Positions 6,981 through 15,618 of a DNA stretch of 64,000 nt are shown one piece after another. Origin of the DNA: Candidatus Acidulodesulfobacterium acidiphilum (GTDB lineage Bacteria > SZUA-79 > Acidulodesulfobacterales > Acidulodesulfobacteraceae); NCBI GenBank assembly GCA_008534395.1, contig SHMQ01000002.1:74310-138309 (forward strand). Reading direction: 5' to 3'. A program made the translations under genes and the position numbers. How positions within the stretch are numbered: position 1 is the first letter of the stretch; each line of letters begins with the position of its first letter. Under the pieces are notes generated by a model, which made no database searches, was not told the origin of the DNA, and saw nothing but the letters and a program-made list of their open reading frames with translations.

Positions 6981-7232
6981 AAAAAAATCTAAAAAATAAA
7001 AGAAAAATATTCATACCACAAATACTACAAGTGCTTCTGTTTTAGTGAGGCAAGCAAAGCGAAGCCGAACTAAAACTCTTTTAAATCCTACAACATCGTT
7101 GTTTTTCCAAGTAAAAACTAATAAGTCTTATGCCGGTATTATGAACGCAGCGGGATCGTCGCTGTCTTAATGAAACGAAGTTTCGAAGAGAGTTCGCTTT
7201 TACTTTACTTAATAAGTAGTTATTCCTCGCTT
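6981..7232. other. Non-coding with short hairpins
   Basis: No gene seen. Short stems include GTTTTAGT/ACTAAAAC at about 7039-7077, CAACATCGTTG at about 7090-7100 (also at 8271-8281) and GAAAC-GAA-GTTTC at about 7173. It connects the giant hairpin to the second RNA module. Confidence 0.4.
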
Positions 7233-7563
7233 GCGGGTTCGGGACATAAGGGAGAAAACGGGCGCAAAATCACAATTAAAAACGCCCCAGAGGACAGCCC
7301 CATACAAAAAATTATTTTGCGTCCGTTTTCGGAATAGGTTTGTCCCGAACCGTCGCCGTCCGCAAAAAAATTTCAAGGAGAATTCGATAGGTTTGGTCAC
7401 AGGACGGACGTTATGGGATAACTTATCCAAGTTAAAAAACTATCCGCCGAAGCCTGTGAGCAAACCTGTCGCAATTCTCCGTCAGGCGGTTTAGGAAAAT
7501 TCGATAACAGTTTTATCGTTGTCGAATTTTCCGTTAAAAACCGACTGTAAAATTTTTGCCTAA
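7233..7563 (-). ncRNA. Structured RNA module, copy 2
   Basis: Homologous to 4079-4370. The first hairpin has outer GGTTCGGGACA/TGTCCCGAACC and inner AAAACGGGCGCAAAAT/ATTTTGCGTCCGTTTT. The second keeps the frame GGAGAATTCGATAG../CTGTCGCAATTCTCC but has a different inner part. The third (about 7480-7543) is almost identical to copy 1. A ribosome-site-free ORF at 7231-7494 crosses it and is taken to be spurious. Strand is assigned by analogy with copy 1. Confidence 0.55.
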
Positions 7564-7703
7564 GGGACGGGCGCAAGGAGCGAGCGACGCAGCGCCCCAC
7601 TAAATCGATTTAAGAACGTTAATCTTAAAAGCCTGTCCAAAGAAAAAGCTGGATTAACTTAAATTAAGTCCGAAAAATGCGCTCAGGTTAAGTTACCGAT
7701 ACT

Positions 7704-7785
7704 CTGCTATACGGCACGATATAAAAAAGAATCGGGCGCCCGTTGCGAAGCAATGGGCTAAAACTATAAAGATGCCGTATAGCAG
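7704..7785. repeat. Long hairpin H2
   Basis: CTGCTATACGGCA and its perfect complement TGCCGTATAGCAG enclose a second stem GCCCGTTGC-GAA-GCAATGGGC. It is part of an array of long hairpins filling 6.67-9.02 kb. Confidence 0.6.
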
Positions 7786-7880
7786 ATAAGATAATATAAA
7801 TACGTATAGCCGGATAAGCATACGGTATGCGTATAGATAGATAAACAGTCAGGTATTAGCAGTGAAGCACGTGCAGGGTT

Positions 7881-7983
7881 CAAGAAAGACAGGCGGGGTA
7901 TTCCACTAAAGCATTATAAAGACGAAAAGACTTTTAAAATAAAAAAAGCTCAAACGAAGACGTCCACCCCGCCGTCTTTCTTG
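7881..7983. repeat. Long hairpin H3
   Basis: CAAGAAAGACAGGCGGGGT pairs with ACCCCGCCGTCTTTCTTG around an A-rich 65-nt loop. No ORF. The flanking 7984-8490 holds a purine tract (8110-8205, almost only A and G) and a shadow ORF without ribosome site. Confidence 0.6.
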
Positions 7984-8490
7984 TGTAAGAAAAATAAGCG
8001 GCGCAAGCCGTTACAATTTTGAAACGAAAAGGCGGTTAAGAATAAAAGTTAAAAGAAACTATCAAAGCGGGAATCGGAACGACGAAGATGTTCCGAGAGA
8101 GCCCCAAGGCGAACGAGGAACGAAGGGAAAGGAAAAAAATGGAAAGGAAAAGAAGGGAAAGGAAAAAGGGAAATAAAGGAAAAAGGAAACGAAAAAAAAT
8201 TATCCGTTTATTCGGAGACGAAAAAGGAAAATTATTTATACCGTTCACTACGAATTAGATTTCAAAAACACAACATCGTTGTTTGGTTCGCAAGTGGAAA
8301 CGAAAGCAAAAAAACGATGTAAGAAATTCTTCTACGAAAAGCTGAATAGGAGTGTAAGGCTTTCGCTGTGGAGTGGAACGGCAGGATTGCCTTGTTGATA
8401 AAAAAATAAAAGTGCTAAATTGAATTACGTAAAAAAAGACGATAAAATTCAAAAACAAAAAGGCAATCCGAAGTGAAACGGAACAGCATC

Positions 8491-8542
8491 AGTTTTTATT
8501 TTGCCCAAGACGAAGTCTTGCTTTAATGGCAAAATAAAAACT
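8491..8542. repeat. Hairpin H4
   Basis: AGTTTTTATTTTGCC pairs perfectly with GGCAAAATAAAAACT, enclosing AAGAC-GAA-GTCTT. A CTCCCCCT/AGGGGGTGAG stem follows at about 8550-8577. Confidence 0.6.
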
Positions 8543-8603
8543 CTCAACTACTCCCCCTTGCGAATAGCGAGGGGGTGAGGGGGGTGTCTCACGTGTGGCT
8601 TCA

Positions 8604-8699
8604 GTGCGAGATATTGACTTTCCACTGTTGCAACTATAAAAACGATAAAAATAAAATAAGATAAATGCAAAAAATAAAAACGAAAGTCAATATCCGCAC
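8604..8699. repeat. Long hairpin H5
   Basis: GTGCG-A-GATATTGACTTTC pairs with GAAAGTCAATATC-CGCAC around a 59-nt A-rich loop. Confidence 0.6.
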
Positions 8700-8706
8700 G
8701 GTGTAG

Positions 8707-8746
8707 CATTCGCGGCGATTTCTTTCAACTTAAATCGCCGCGAATG
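8707..8746. repeat. Hairpin H6
   Basis: Perfect 15-bp stem CATTCGCGGCGATTT with its complement, 10-nt loop. There is no T-run on either side, so it is not a typical terminator. Confidence 0.65.
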
Positions 8747-8754
8747 CGTGCAAA

Positions 8755-8865
8755 GAGGTTCGTAGCCGTATCGGCTTTTAAAATAAAACACGCTTTTTTG
8801 TTTTATTTTAAAAGCCGAAGGTTTCACCGCTTCACTTTAAGGTGAAACCGGTAGGCACGAACCTC
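8755..8865. repeat. Branched hairpin H7
   Basis: Outer GAGGTTCGT/ACGAACCTC encloses two side stems: CGGCTTTTAAAATAAAAC with its complement, and GGTTTCACC/GGTGAAACC. The branched fold, rather than a simple stem, points to a structured RNA. Confidence 0.6.
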
Positions 8866-8868
8866 GTA

Positions 8869-9022
8869 TATTTTTTTTTATTTTTTATGTTTTTGCTGCG
8901 GCTCTCTTAGATGGTTTTACTCAACTTGAGTAAAAAATATTGCAGAACACAACAAACTACAACTTAAATCTTCTGCAATATTTTTTATGAGCCGCAGCGA
9001 TAAAAAATAAAAAAAAATATAC
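8869..9022. repeat. Long composite hairpin H8
   Basis: An AT-only outer stem (about 20 bp) surrounds GCTGCGGCTC/GAGCCGCAGC, a small ACTCAA/TTGAGT stem and an inner AAAAAATATTGCAGAA/TTCTGCAATATTTTTT stem. No ORF. Confidence 0.6.
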
Positions 9023-9552
9023 AACACACTATACAACTTTGTCGGTGTTTTTCAAATTCAAAATTACTTAATAAAATTGAATACTTAACTATGGCAAATT
9101 ACCGTATATATTTGAGTGGGGGGTAACTACGGGGGGTAGGTGCATTTTTTTATGTTTTTTTATGGTTAAAAATCGACCGTATTTTGCATTTAAAGGCGAC
9201 GATTTTATCTCTGAATAATTTCTTATTAGATAAAAAAATACGACCTTAAAAACAGTTTTAAGAGCGTTATTTTTTTCATAAAAATGAATTGAAATTTTGT
9301 CATTTTAAAAACAAAGATTTGCAATTTTAAACTTAAAAATTAAAAAAAATTTAACGATAATCATTCTGCTTTTTTATAAAAAAAAATAAAAAACAATCTA
9401 AAATTTAAGTTAATTCCGTCAAAAAGTTTTTAACTTTTAGATGATTTTTGAATTAAAAAACGGCTTTCAAATTTTAATTTTAAGGCTTGTTTTTTTCGTT
9501 CAGGACGTTTACTATCAGGTTAAAAATAGGCGGGATTAAAATCGATTTTACG
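9023..9552. other. AT-rich non-coding region
   Basis: No gene recognised. It contains a G-run (GAGTGGGGGGTAACTACGGGGGG, in two runs near 9114-9138) and, at about 9362-9410, a stretch resembling the leader of the replication-relaxation gene (10440-10490). This may mark an old duplication. Confidence 0.35.
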
Positions 9553-9588
9553 CAAAAAAAACGCCGGATAAAATTAATTTCCGGCGTG
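9553..9588 (-). terminator. Rho-independent terminator
   Basis: On the minus strand ACGCCGGAA and TTCCGGCGT-type arms are followed by a run of eight T. It lies 20 bases past the stop of the replication-relaxation gene and ends its operon. Confidence 0.75.
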
Positions 9589-9607
9589 AAAAATGATAAA
9601 AACAACC

Positions 9608-10438
9608 TTAATTCAGTCCAGTCCATAGTTTCAAAAAAGTTTCGGGATTAGAAAAAAAATCGTCTAAAACTACGACTAAATTTTTATCTGCCGCATCCGA
9701 AAAAATCATTTTTTTGTCTAAAACCGAATCGTATTTAAACGACTCGCCGGCGTAATTCATAAATATTTTTATTAATCTTTCTTTATCTTTTTGACTTGGC
9801 ACAAGCCATACCGTCTTATCGTATTCCTTAAGATATTGCGACCAAAAAAGACGCTTACCGTAATGCTTGTGGTCTGGTTTTATGTTAAGTTCTATTTCTA
9901 TTAATAAGTTTAAATTTCGAATAAGAATATCGGGACGGATTTTATATTTATTCTTTTTGTCTATGTAAATTCTTTCGTCGTTATAGTCGTCCAAAACCGA
10001 TTCCGTTTCATAATTTAGGAGTTCGTTTTTGTTACCGTTTTCATCTATCCTAAATCTTTCTACTATGGCGGCTACCCTTCGGATGTATAAATTATGTTTA
10101 AGATGTTCGCCCTGAACGCCTACTGTTTTTATTTTTTCTTTGCCGAATAATTTACAACCTTGAGTATCAAGACTAAATGCCGTCAGTAGTTCAGGTTTTG
10201 CATTCCAATCAGGGGAATTTATCGTGATTCTTGTTTTACGAATATAATTGTAAGAGATTAGTTTTTTAATTCTGTCCCAAAAAGCTCTGTCACTTTTTTT
10301 ATTCAATAAAATTTTGGCGGTTACGTCGTCAATATATTTATTGTCTGCTATAAATCGCAATAAAAGTTTATCGTTATTTTGTAATTCTATTCTTTTTTTG
10401 CTTAATGAATCTTTAATTTTTGAAAAATCTATCGTCAT
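9608..10438 (-). CDS. Replication-relaxation family protein
   Basis: A 276-aa protein resembling Replic_Relax proteins of plasmids and integrative elements. It has an N-terminal winged-helix region (about residues 15-75, FIADNKYIDDVTAKILL), a central HxxxHNLYIRR stretch, and a C-terminal nuclease-like part with RPDILIRN, LIEIELN and WLVPS. Such proteins are usually beside TraG/FtsK-like ATPases, as here. No ribosome site is seen before the ATG. The IscB-omega RNA insertion separates it from the operon that probably once contained it. Assignment is by overall pattern, not by a diagnostic motif. Confidence 0.6.
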   Translation of the reverse strand: MTIDFSKIKDSLSKKRIELQNNDKLLLRFIADNKYIDDVTAKILLNKKSDRAFWDRIKKLISYNYIRKTRITINSPDWNAKPELLTAFSLDTQGCKLFGKEKIKTVGVQGEHLKHNLYIRRVAAIVERFRIDENGNKNELLNYETESVLDDYNDERIYIDKKNKYKIRPDILIRNLNLLIEIELNIKPDHKHYGKRLFWSQYLKEYDKTVWLVPSQKDKERLIKIFMNYAGESFKYDSVLDKKMIFSDAADKNLVVVLDDFFSNPETFLKLWTGLN

Positions 10439-10590
10439 AATTTAGCTGTTTTTTTATAAAAAAAATAATTAAATATAATCTAAATTTTTACTCCAAAAGT
10501 CATTGCTCAGATTGCAGTTTGAAGCGGTGAAAATTTTTCAAAATTTTGAATATTGACAGGCTTATATTTAACTCCCCCGCCGAGAAGTCC

Positions 10591-10619
10591 CCGTCTGTTA
10601 GGGCGAGGATAACAGGCGG
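10591..10619 (-). repeat. Hairpin at right end of IscB insertion
   Basis: CCGTCTGTTA pairs with TAACAGGCGG (one wobble) just downstream of the IscB stop. It is placed like the right-end hairpin of IS200/IS605-type elements or a terminator. The rest of 10439-10590 shows no gene. Confidence 0.45.
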
Positions 10620-10637
10620 TAATAGTTTCTTTATCTT

Positions 10638-11927
10638 TTACGCCAGTATTCTTTCCGTTATCCAATTGTTATTCCTCCTTATATGCTCTATTTTATCTGC
10701 GGCAACCTGCTTATAGGATTTGCCGTCCGCTTTTATATAGTCACCGTTAATATCCTGAACGTAGCAGGCGTTTCCGGTAAATCCCGAAATATATCCCTTT
10801 TTACCGCATACCTTAACTTTATCCCATAATGCAAACTTCCTGCCGTTTACGGTAATTTCTTTGGTATTTTTAGCGTTCCTGACCGAATGGACGTTAGGCT
10901 CTTTTCTGCCTTTCCTCGCCGTAGCTTCGTGCAGGGAACGTTTCTTTTTTCTTGCCTGCTTAATAACAGTTATAAGAATAACGTTATCTTTTACTTCCGT
11001 TATGCCTGTAATAGCTATGGCGTCGTTATAATGCTCTTTTTCTAATTCAAGACTGCGCCTGTTTATAGAAGTAAGATAGCCGTAGGTAAATGCAACCTTA
11101 TCTCCATAAATAGCCTTAAATTCGTCCATAAGTTTATATCTTACGGCGTTATACATTGCGGCGGATATAAACTGCTTTGCTTTTTTGAGTTTTGATAAAG
11201 CTCCTGTCTTATGTCCTTTTATATGACAGCTTTTATGTAATAACGCAAGATTATCGGGTTTATTAGTCCCGCCGTCCGCTCTCGGTATTATATGGTGAAT
11301 ATGCCAGCCGTCATTTTCTTTGTAACCTTTATGACAAAGCTGGCATTTGCCGCTTTCTCTTACGAGTAAAAACTGCTTGGCGTTTTCATAGCCGTATAAA
11401 GAGCCCTGCTGATATTCAACGCCGGATATGTCGGGATTAATAAGTTTTTGCATATCGAATTTATTAATTTCTATTTTTAACGTATAATCGGGATAATAGC
11501 TTACGAGTTCGTTAATTTTATTAACTATATGCCTTGCTTTTTGTTCTATGCTCGACGGTAACCGTCCTGCTTTTTTATTGCAGCGGTTTAAAAATCTTGC
11601 CTTGCGGTAACGGGTATTTCTGTTTCTTCTACTACGTCTCAATACTTTTCTTGCCGCAAGTAAAGATTTAACGTCGGTTCTTAACCTGATTTCGCCTTTT
11701 TCTACTATTTTACCGTTATCCAACGCTACTGCGTATCCGGTAGTATCGCCGGGGTCAACGCCTACGGTTGCGTGCTGGACAATTTCGGGAGTATCGAACA
11801 ATAACCGGATAGTAAACGGCTTTTTCGATATTATTACCGCCTTGCCTTCTTTTAGCATACGCCTTACCTTGCCGTATCTTTTGGTCGGCATAAGCTGTTT
11901 TCCGTTCTTGCTAATTACTTTTACCAT
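10638..11927 (-). CDS. iscB: IscB RNA-guided nuclease
   Basis: A 429-aa protein with the full IscB domain order: PLMP domain (QLMP at residues 11-14, KAVIISKKPFTIRL), RuvC-I (GVDPGDTTGYA, about 56-66), arginine-rich bridge helix (RRSRRNRNTRYRKARF), RuvC-II (KIEINKF), HNH with a zinc ribbon (CQLC, then HIHHIIPRADGG, NLALLHKSCH), RuvC-III (HYNDAIAI) and a C-terminal target-recognition domain. All catalytic residues are present, so both strands of a DNA target could be cut. ATG at 11927 follows AGAGGT. The omega RNA lies directly upstream. No tnpA transposase is visible, so mobility would need one in trans. Confidence 0.93.
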   Translation of the reverse strand: MVKVISKNGKQLMPTKRYGKVRRMLKEGKAVIISKKPFTIRLLFDTPEIVQHATVGVDPGDTTGYAVALDNGKIVEKGEIRLRTDVKSLLAARKVLRRSRRNRNTRYRKARFLNRCNKKAGRLPSSIEQKARHIVNKINELVSYYPDYTLKIEINKFDMQKLINPDISGVEYQQGSLYGYENAKQFLLVRESGKCQLCHKGYKENDGWHIHHIIPRADGGTNKPDNLALLHKSCHIKGHKTGALSKLKKAKQFISAAMYNAVRYKLMDEFKAIYGDKVAFTYGYLTSINRRSLELEKEHYNDAIAITGITEVKDNVILITVIKQARKKKRSLHEATARKGRKEPNVHSVRNAKNTKEITVNGRKFALWDKVKVCGKKGYISGFTGNACYVQDINGDYIKADGKSYKQVAADKIEHIRRNNNWITERILA

Positions 11928-11936
11928 TTCTTACCT

Positions 11937-12204
11937 CTAAAAAGTTACTGTAAGTCTTCCTTTTGGAAGTTATTGCCCATCGGCAATGTTATAAGCGCTT
12001 TGTTAAATGAGGTTGACTAAGAGTTTCCTCTTTGTTTACAGAGCCTCGATAGAGCTTGACGCTTGGGCATTACGTCAGGGTATCATCACGCAAATAACGT
12101 AGTATCGGTTATGTCTCCGATACTTAGCCTAGACAACCAATTACTCTTGAACCTTACGGTTCAAACCCCGTCCGAAAGGGCGGGGTGATTGACATTACTC
12201 CTCC
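11937..12204 (-). ncRNA. IscB omega RNA with guide
   Basis: The 250-nt space before iscB is highly structured. In transcription order: ACCCCGCCC/GGACGGGGT (12165-12186), TTGAACC/GGTTCAA, AGTATCGG/CCGATACT, then smaller TTGCC/GGGCAA and ACTTCC/GGAAG stems near the gene. This is the position and style of HEARO/omega RNAs. In the family the guide precedes the scaffold, so it should be the roughly 16-18 bases at 12187-12204 flanking the insertion. Exact ends are inferred. Confidence 0.75.
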
Positions 12205-12588
12205 TTATTCACCTAAACGTTTTTTGTCGTCTAAAACGTCGAGCGAAAACTTGTTTTTTTTATCGCTTTTTATGCAGTAATCTTTTATATTTTTTTCGTC
12301 CTCTTTTAAAAAAAATCTAATAAGAAGAATGGCAAGCGTAGATAGAAAAAGAAATAAAACTATATAGAAATAAATTCCGAGCAGAGCGCTTGAATGTTTA
12401 GTCGGAGATACATAAATATAGCCGTAATATCCGTATTTGACAAACGTAAAAACTTTTGAAAACATATCCCCGAACACAAACGTAAAATAGCGTCCGTAGA
12501 ACAATTTAAGAAACAAAAAGGGAAGGAAAAAGCATAAAAAAATTATAAAAATAATCGACAGAGCTTTGACTACGTGGTCTTTATACAT
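12205..12588 (-). CDS. Membrane protein of transfer operon
   Basis: A 127-aa protein with two strong membrane segments (about residues 8-30 and 70-92) and a charged cytoplasmic C-terminus. It overlaps the upstream ATPase gene by 8 bases. It may be the membrane anchor partner of that ATPase, as in split coupling proteins, but there is no motif to prove it. After its stop an AGGAGGAGTAATG ribosome-site-plus-start sequence leads straight into the IscB insertion, suggesting a downstream gene was interrupted. Confidence 0.55.
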   Translation of the reverse strand: MYKDHVVKALSIIFIIFLCFFLPFLFLKLFYGRYFTFVFGDMFSKVFTFVKYGYYGYIYVSPTKHSSALLGIYFYIVLFLFLSTLAILLIRFFLKEDEKNIKDYCIKSDKKNKFSLDVLDDKKRLGE

Positions 12589-13798
12589 TCCTTAGCGCTT
12601 CCTCCATATTGATATGTTGAAACTTCATAATACACTTCGTTAAATCCTGCCTTATCAATATTTTTCCTATAGCGTTTCCCGGTTTCAAAGCCGATATCGC
12701 AGACGGCTGGACGAGCCAGTCTTTTACCTGCCCTGACGACACCATTGTAGTTCCGTGCGTCTCCATCGTGCGGGATTTAACCTCTTCGATTTTATAGCCG
12801 AAGAGTCTCGAAATATCTTCGTTCCTTAATCCGTCCTGCGCGAAGATAATTTTATTTCTTGCGTTGTTTAGTATGATATCTAAAAGCGTCGGATCAAATC
12901 TATCGGCATCGGAAAATGACTGAGTAAGCAAAGCTATTTCGATTCCGAATCCTCTTATTTCTTTTATAATTTTACTGAAATAAGAAAACATTAAATCCGA
13001 AAATTCATCTATGGCAAACGTCATAAGAAAATCTCTCTGACGCGGTTTTACAAGTCTGATATACTCTATCGTCATTCTTCCGAAAGCGTTTTCAGTTTCG
13101 ATATTTCTTAGCGAAAACCAGTTGTCGGCTTTAATATCTATATTTTCCGCATCTTCATAATTTAAATTCTTAGCAAGAGCGAACGGCTGAAGTTTATTTA
13201 AAAAATTAGATATCAAAGAGGCGTAATCTGAGTTATTGACTATACCCGATAAAATTAGTTCTTCAGGCTTCGATAAATAGCTTTTATAAGTATCGTACAG
13301 CCTTTTCATCTCGTCCCTAAATAACGATAAAAACAATTTTTCAAAGGTAATATTTTCGATATAATCTATCGCAAAAGACAGAGCCTGAACCGCAAAATTT
13401 TGATAAAACGTTTCTTCCGTAGATATAACTTTAGGATAGAGCGAATTCTTTAACATTTCGAGTATTTCATCTTTTTTAAGACCTTTAAGCAGATTTATTT
13501 TAGATTTCATATCGTAAAAATTAGCTTCCGGCTTATAAATCCTTGCGACCATTTTTGCATTTTCATCGCCCTTGCCGTCTATTACCGTGATATTTTTTTT
13601 ATTAATCCAAAGCGGCAATAAAACGCTTTCGGTTTTTCCGGAGCCGGTTATACCGAAAGCTATCATATGGGCATCGGGAAAAGGGATTTTTATAACAGGA
13701 CTGTCATCTTCTTTGGTCATATCCTTGATTAAGGCAAAAACCGGCAACGATTTTTTTTGCATATTATCAGACTGCTTTTTGTTATTTAGAATATCCAA
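12581..13798 (-). CDS. TraG/VirD4-like coupling ATPase
   Basis: A 405-aa soluble ATPase. Walker A is GITGSGKTES, Walker B is FAIDEFSDL, and the downstream motif ALLTQSF matches the TraM-recognition/TraG region of type IV coupling proteins. There is no N-terminal membrane segment; the next gene (12205-12588) could supply it. It follows parA-parB and the RHH gene by 3 bases. Role inferred: DNA delivery to a transfer channel supplied by another element, since no T4SS genes are present. Confidence 0.75.
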   Translation of the reverse strand: MDILNNKKQSDNMQKKSLPVFALIKDMTKEDDSPVIKIPFPDAHMIAFGITGSGKTESVLLPLWINKKNITVIDGKGDENAKMVARIYKPEANFYDMKSKINLLKGLKKDEILEMLKNSLYPKVISTEETFYQNFAVQALSFAIDYIENITFEKLFLSLFRDEMKRLYDTYKSYLSKPEELILSGIVNNSDYASLISNFLNKLQPFALAKNLNYEDAENIDIKADNWFSLRNIETENAFGRMTIEYIRLVKPRQRDFLMTFAIDEFSDLMFSYFSKIIKEIRGFGIEIALLTQSFSDADRFDPTLLDIILNNARNKIIFAQDGLRNEDISRLFGYKIEEVKSRTMETHGTTMVSSGQVKDWLVQPSAISALKPGNAIGKILIRQDLTKCIMKFQHINMEEALRNV

Positions 13799-13800
13799 AA

Positions 13801-14022
13801 TTATTTTTCCTCCGTTTTTTTAGATTTAGCGGCTTTATTTTTCCCGTTAAGGTCTTCTATTAATTTCTGTTTTGAACTTTCAATTAAAGTTTTAACTATT
13901 TCCGACTGTTCTACTTTGTATTTCTTGGAAACTTCCGTTATTAAATCGTAAATAGATTTTGAAATTTTAACGTTCTTTAACGAAACGGTTTCTTCTTTTA
14001 CGAGTCTTTCAAAAATAGACAT
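13801..14022 (-). CDS. Ribbon-helix-helix-like DNA-binding protein
   Basis: A 73-aa protein whose N-terminal half fits an RHH fold (beta strand VSLKNVKISKSIYDLI, then two helices) and whose tail is lysine-rich. It lies 4 bases after parB. Plausible roles are relaxase accessory factor or operon repressor. Confidence 0.5.
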   Translation of the reverse strand: MSIFERLVKEETVSLKNVKISKSIYDLITEVSKKYKVEQSEIVKTLIESSKQKLIEDLNGKNKAAKSKKTEEK

Positions 14023-14025
14023 AAC

Positions 14026-14832
14026 TTAATCCTCCTTAATTTTAATTATTTGTTTTAATATTTTTTCCGTCTTTAATCCCGATGGAATTTTTAAAGTTAT
14101 ACTGGTCATTTTTTTTAAAAATAAAACCGACATTTTAGATGAATGTTCTTCGTTAAACCGGTTTATTAAATAGGTGATATTATCATTATCCAACGAAGAA
14201 TTTTTCTTATTTTGAATATCTTTAATATGCAGTTCATCAAAATCTTTTATTATCTCTTTTTTAACTTTAGCTTCGTCAATTCTCGAAACTTCTATCGCCT
14301 TTCTTACGTTTTTTTTGGTTATTTTGCCTTGCAAATCGTTTTCTACGCTTAAAAGGGAAATCATATCGCTTATATGACTTTTGCTTTTACCGACAAGACT
14401 TGCTATATCCCTTATAGTTTTGTTTTTGTCTAAAAGTTTTTTATATGCCTTTGCAAGCTCTATGGGTTCTAATTCTTTTCTTTGCAGATTTTCTATAATC
14501 TGAATTATAAAAATATCTTCTTCCTTTATATCGTTTCTTATATTGGCTTTGATAGTTTTTAAGCCTAACTGTCTAAACGCCGCAAGCCTTCTTTCGCCGC
14601 ATATAAGATTATAGTTGCCGCCACCGTCTTCTTTTACTACTATAGGTTCTAATAATCCGTGGGTCTTAATAGAATTCATAAGTTCGTCAAACTCTCTACC
14701 GCCTATATTTTCTCTTGGCTGCGAATATATTATTTTGACTTTTTCAGTTTCTATTTCGGTTTTATCGGTTTTATTTTCTTCGGCTTTTCCTCCGAGCCAA
14801 GACAAGGGATCTTTTAGTTCAAATTTTGCCAT
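14026..14832 (-). CDS. parB: ParB-type partition protein
   Basis: ParB/Spo0J family. The N-terminal CTP-binding domain shows GLLEPIVVKE and the GERRLAA box, followed by the IQIIENLQRKELEPIELA motif and an HTH (TIRDIASLVGKSKSHISDMISLL). ATG at 14832 behind GGGAGG is chosen over the upstream ATG because it fits the 14-base overlap with parA. With parA it stabilises the element when it is extrachromosomal, or marks a plasmid origin for the element. Confidence 0.85.
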   Translation of the reverse strand: MAKFELKDPLSWLGGKAEENKTDKTEIETEKVKIIYSQPRENIGGREFDELMNSIKTHGLLEPIVVKEDGGGNYNLICGERRLAAFRQLGLKTIKANIRNDIKEEDIFIIQIIENLQRKELEPIELAKAYKKLLDKNKTIRDIASLVGKSKSHISDMISLLSVENDLQGKITKKNVRKAIEVSRIDEAKVKKEIIKDFDELHIKDIQNKKNSSLDNDNITYLINRFNEEHSSKMSVLFLKKMTSITLKIPSGLKTEKILKQIIKIKED

Positions 14833-15586
14833 ATTTGCCTCCCGTAATTTCTTTGGCAAGGTCGATGTAGTCCGCCGCGCATTTAGAATTATTTTTGTAA
14901 GTATAAACCGTTTTACACATTGCTTGAGCTTCTTTTAATTTAGTATCCGTTCTAATAACCGTTTTAAACATTTTATCTCCAAGCTGAGGTTTTAAAACAG
15001 ATTCATAAATTTGTTTAGATACGGAAAGTCTTTTATTATAGCCCACGGCTAAGTATCCCATTATTTCGAGATTATTATTGATTTTTGATTTCACTCTGTC
15101 AAAAGTATTCAAAAAATCCGAAAGGCCGTCCACGGCAAACTTTTCAAGAAGTATAGGCACTATTATCCGGTCTGAAGCGGCAAGGGCGTTAAGTGATATT
15201 AAACCTAAAGAAGGCGGGCAGTCGATTAAAATATAATCGTATTTGTCTTTTACGTCCTTAAGAGCGTCCTTTAAAATATATTCCCTGCCTATTTTCATAA
15301 AAATTTCAAGCTCTACGCCCGATAAAGAAATATTCGAAGGCACTAAATCAATGCCGTCAACGTTGATTACGACATCTTTTAATAACGCCTTTTCCATTAA
15401 AACCGCTGATATTGATTTTTCAGGTTCTACTCTTTCGGTTAAATGAAGCGTAGCGTTTGCCTGAGGATCTAAATCTACGAGCAGAACTTTTTTTGAAGCA
15501 AGAGGCAAAGTTAAAGATTTTGAAAGATTAACGGCCGTCGTAGTTTTACCGACGCCGCCTTTCTGATTTACGATAGAAATAATCAT
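14819..15586 (-). CDS. parA: ParA-type partition ATPase
   Basis: A 255-aa deviant-Walker ATPase: KGGVGKTTTAVNL, LLVDLDPQANAT and LIDCPPSLG are all present. It lacks the long N-terminal HTH of type Ia ParA, so it resembles the Soj type. ATG at 15586 behind GGGGG is preferred to the one at 15598. First gene of the par-coupling ATPase operon, with a TATAAT core in the promoter-like motif just upstream. Confidence 0.9.
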   Translation of the reverse strand: MIISIVNQKGGVGKTTTAVNLSKSLTLPLASKKVLLVDLDPQANATLHLTERVEPEKSISAVLMEKALLKDVVINVDGIDLVPSNISLSGVELEIFMKIGREYILKDALKDVKDKYDYILIDCPPSLGLISLNALAASDRIIVPILLEKFAVDGLSDFLNTFDRVKSKINNNLEIMGYLAVGYNKRLSVSKQIYESVLKPQLGDKMFKTVIRTDTKLKEAQAMCKTVYTYKNNSKCAADYIDLAKEITGGKYGKI

Positions 15587-15594
15587 AAAATCCC

Positions 15595-15612
15595 CCATTA
15601 TAGCGAAGTTAA
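15595..15612 (-). promoter_or_regulatory. parA promoter, recurrent motif copy 6
   Basis: Minus-strand TTTAACTTCGCTATAAT. Here the motif contains a perfect TATAAT -10 box with TTGCGG 18 bases upstream, which is the basis for reading the whole motif family as promoters. Confidence 0.6.
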
Positions 15613-15618
15613 ATAAAA

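Noticed and set aside
7209-7600. Three overlapping ORFs of 67-87 aa in the second RNA module
   Set aside because: They lie in hairpin arms, have no ribosome sites, and the homologous first module has no matching frame.
8036-8458. Two ORFs of 67-70 aa rich in Phe and Leu
   Set aside because: They are the complement of a purine tract and have no ribosome site.
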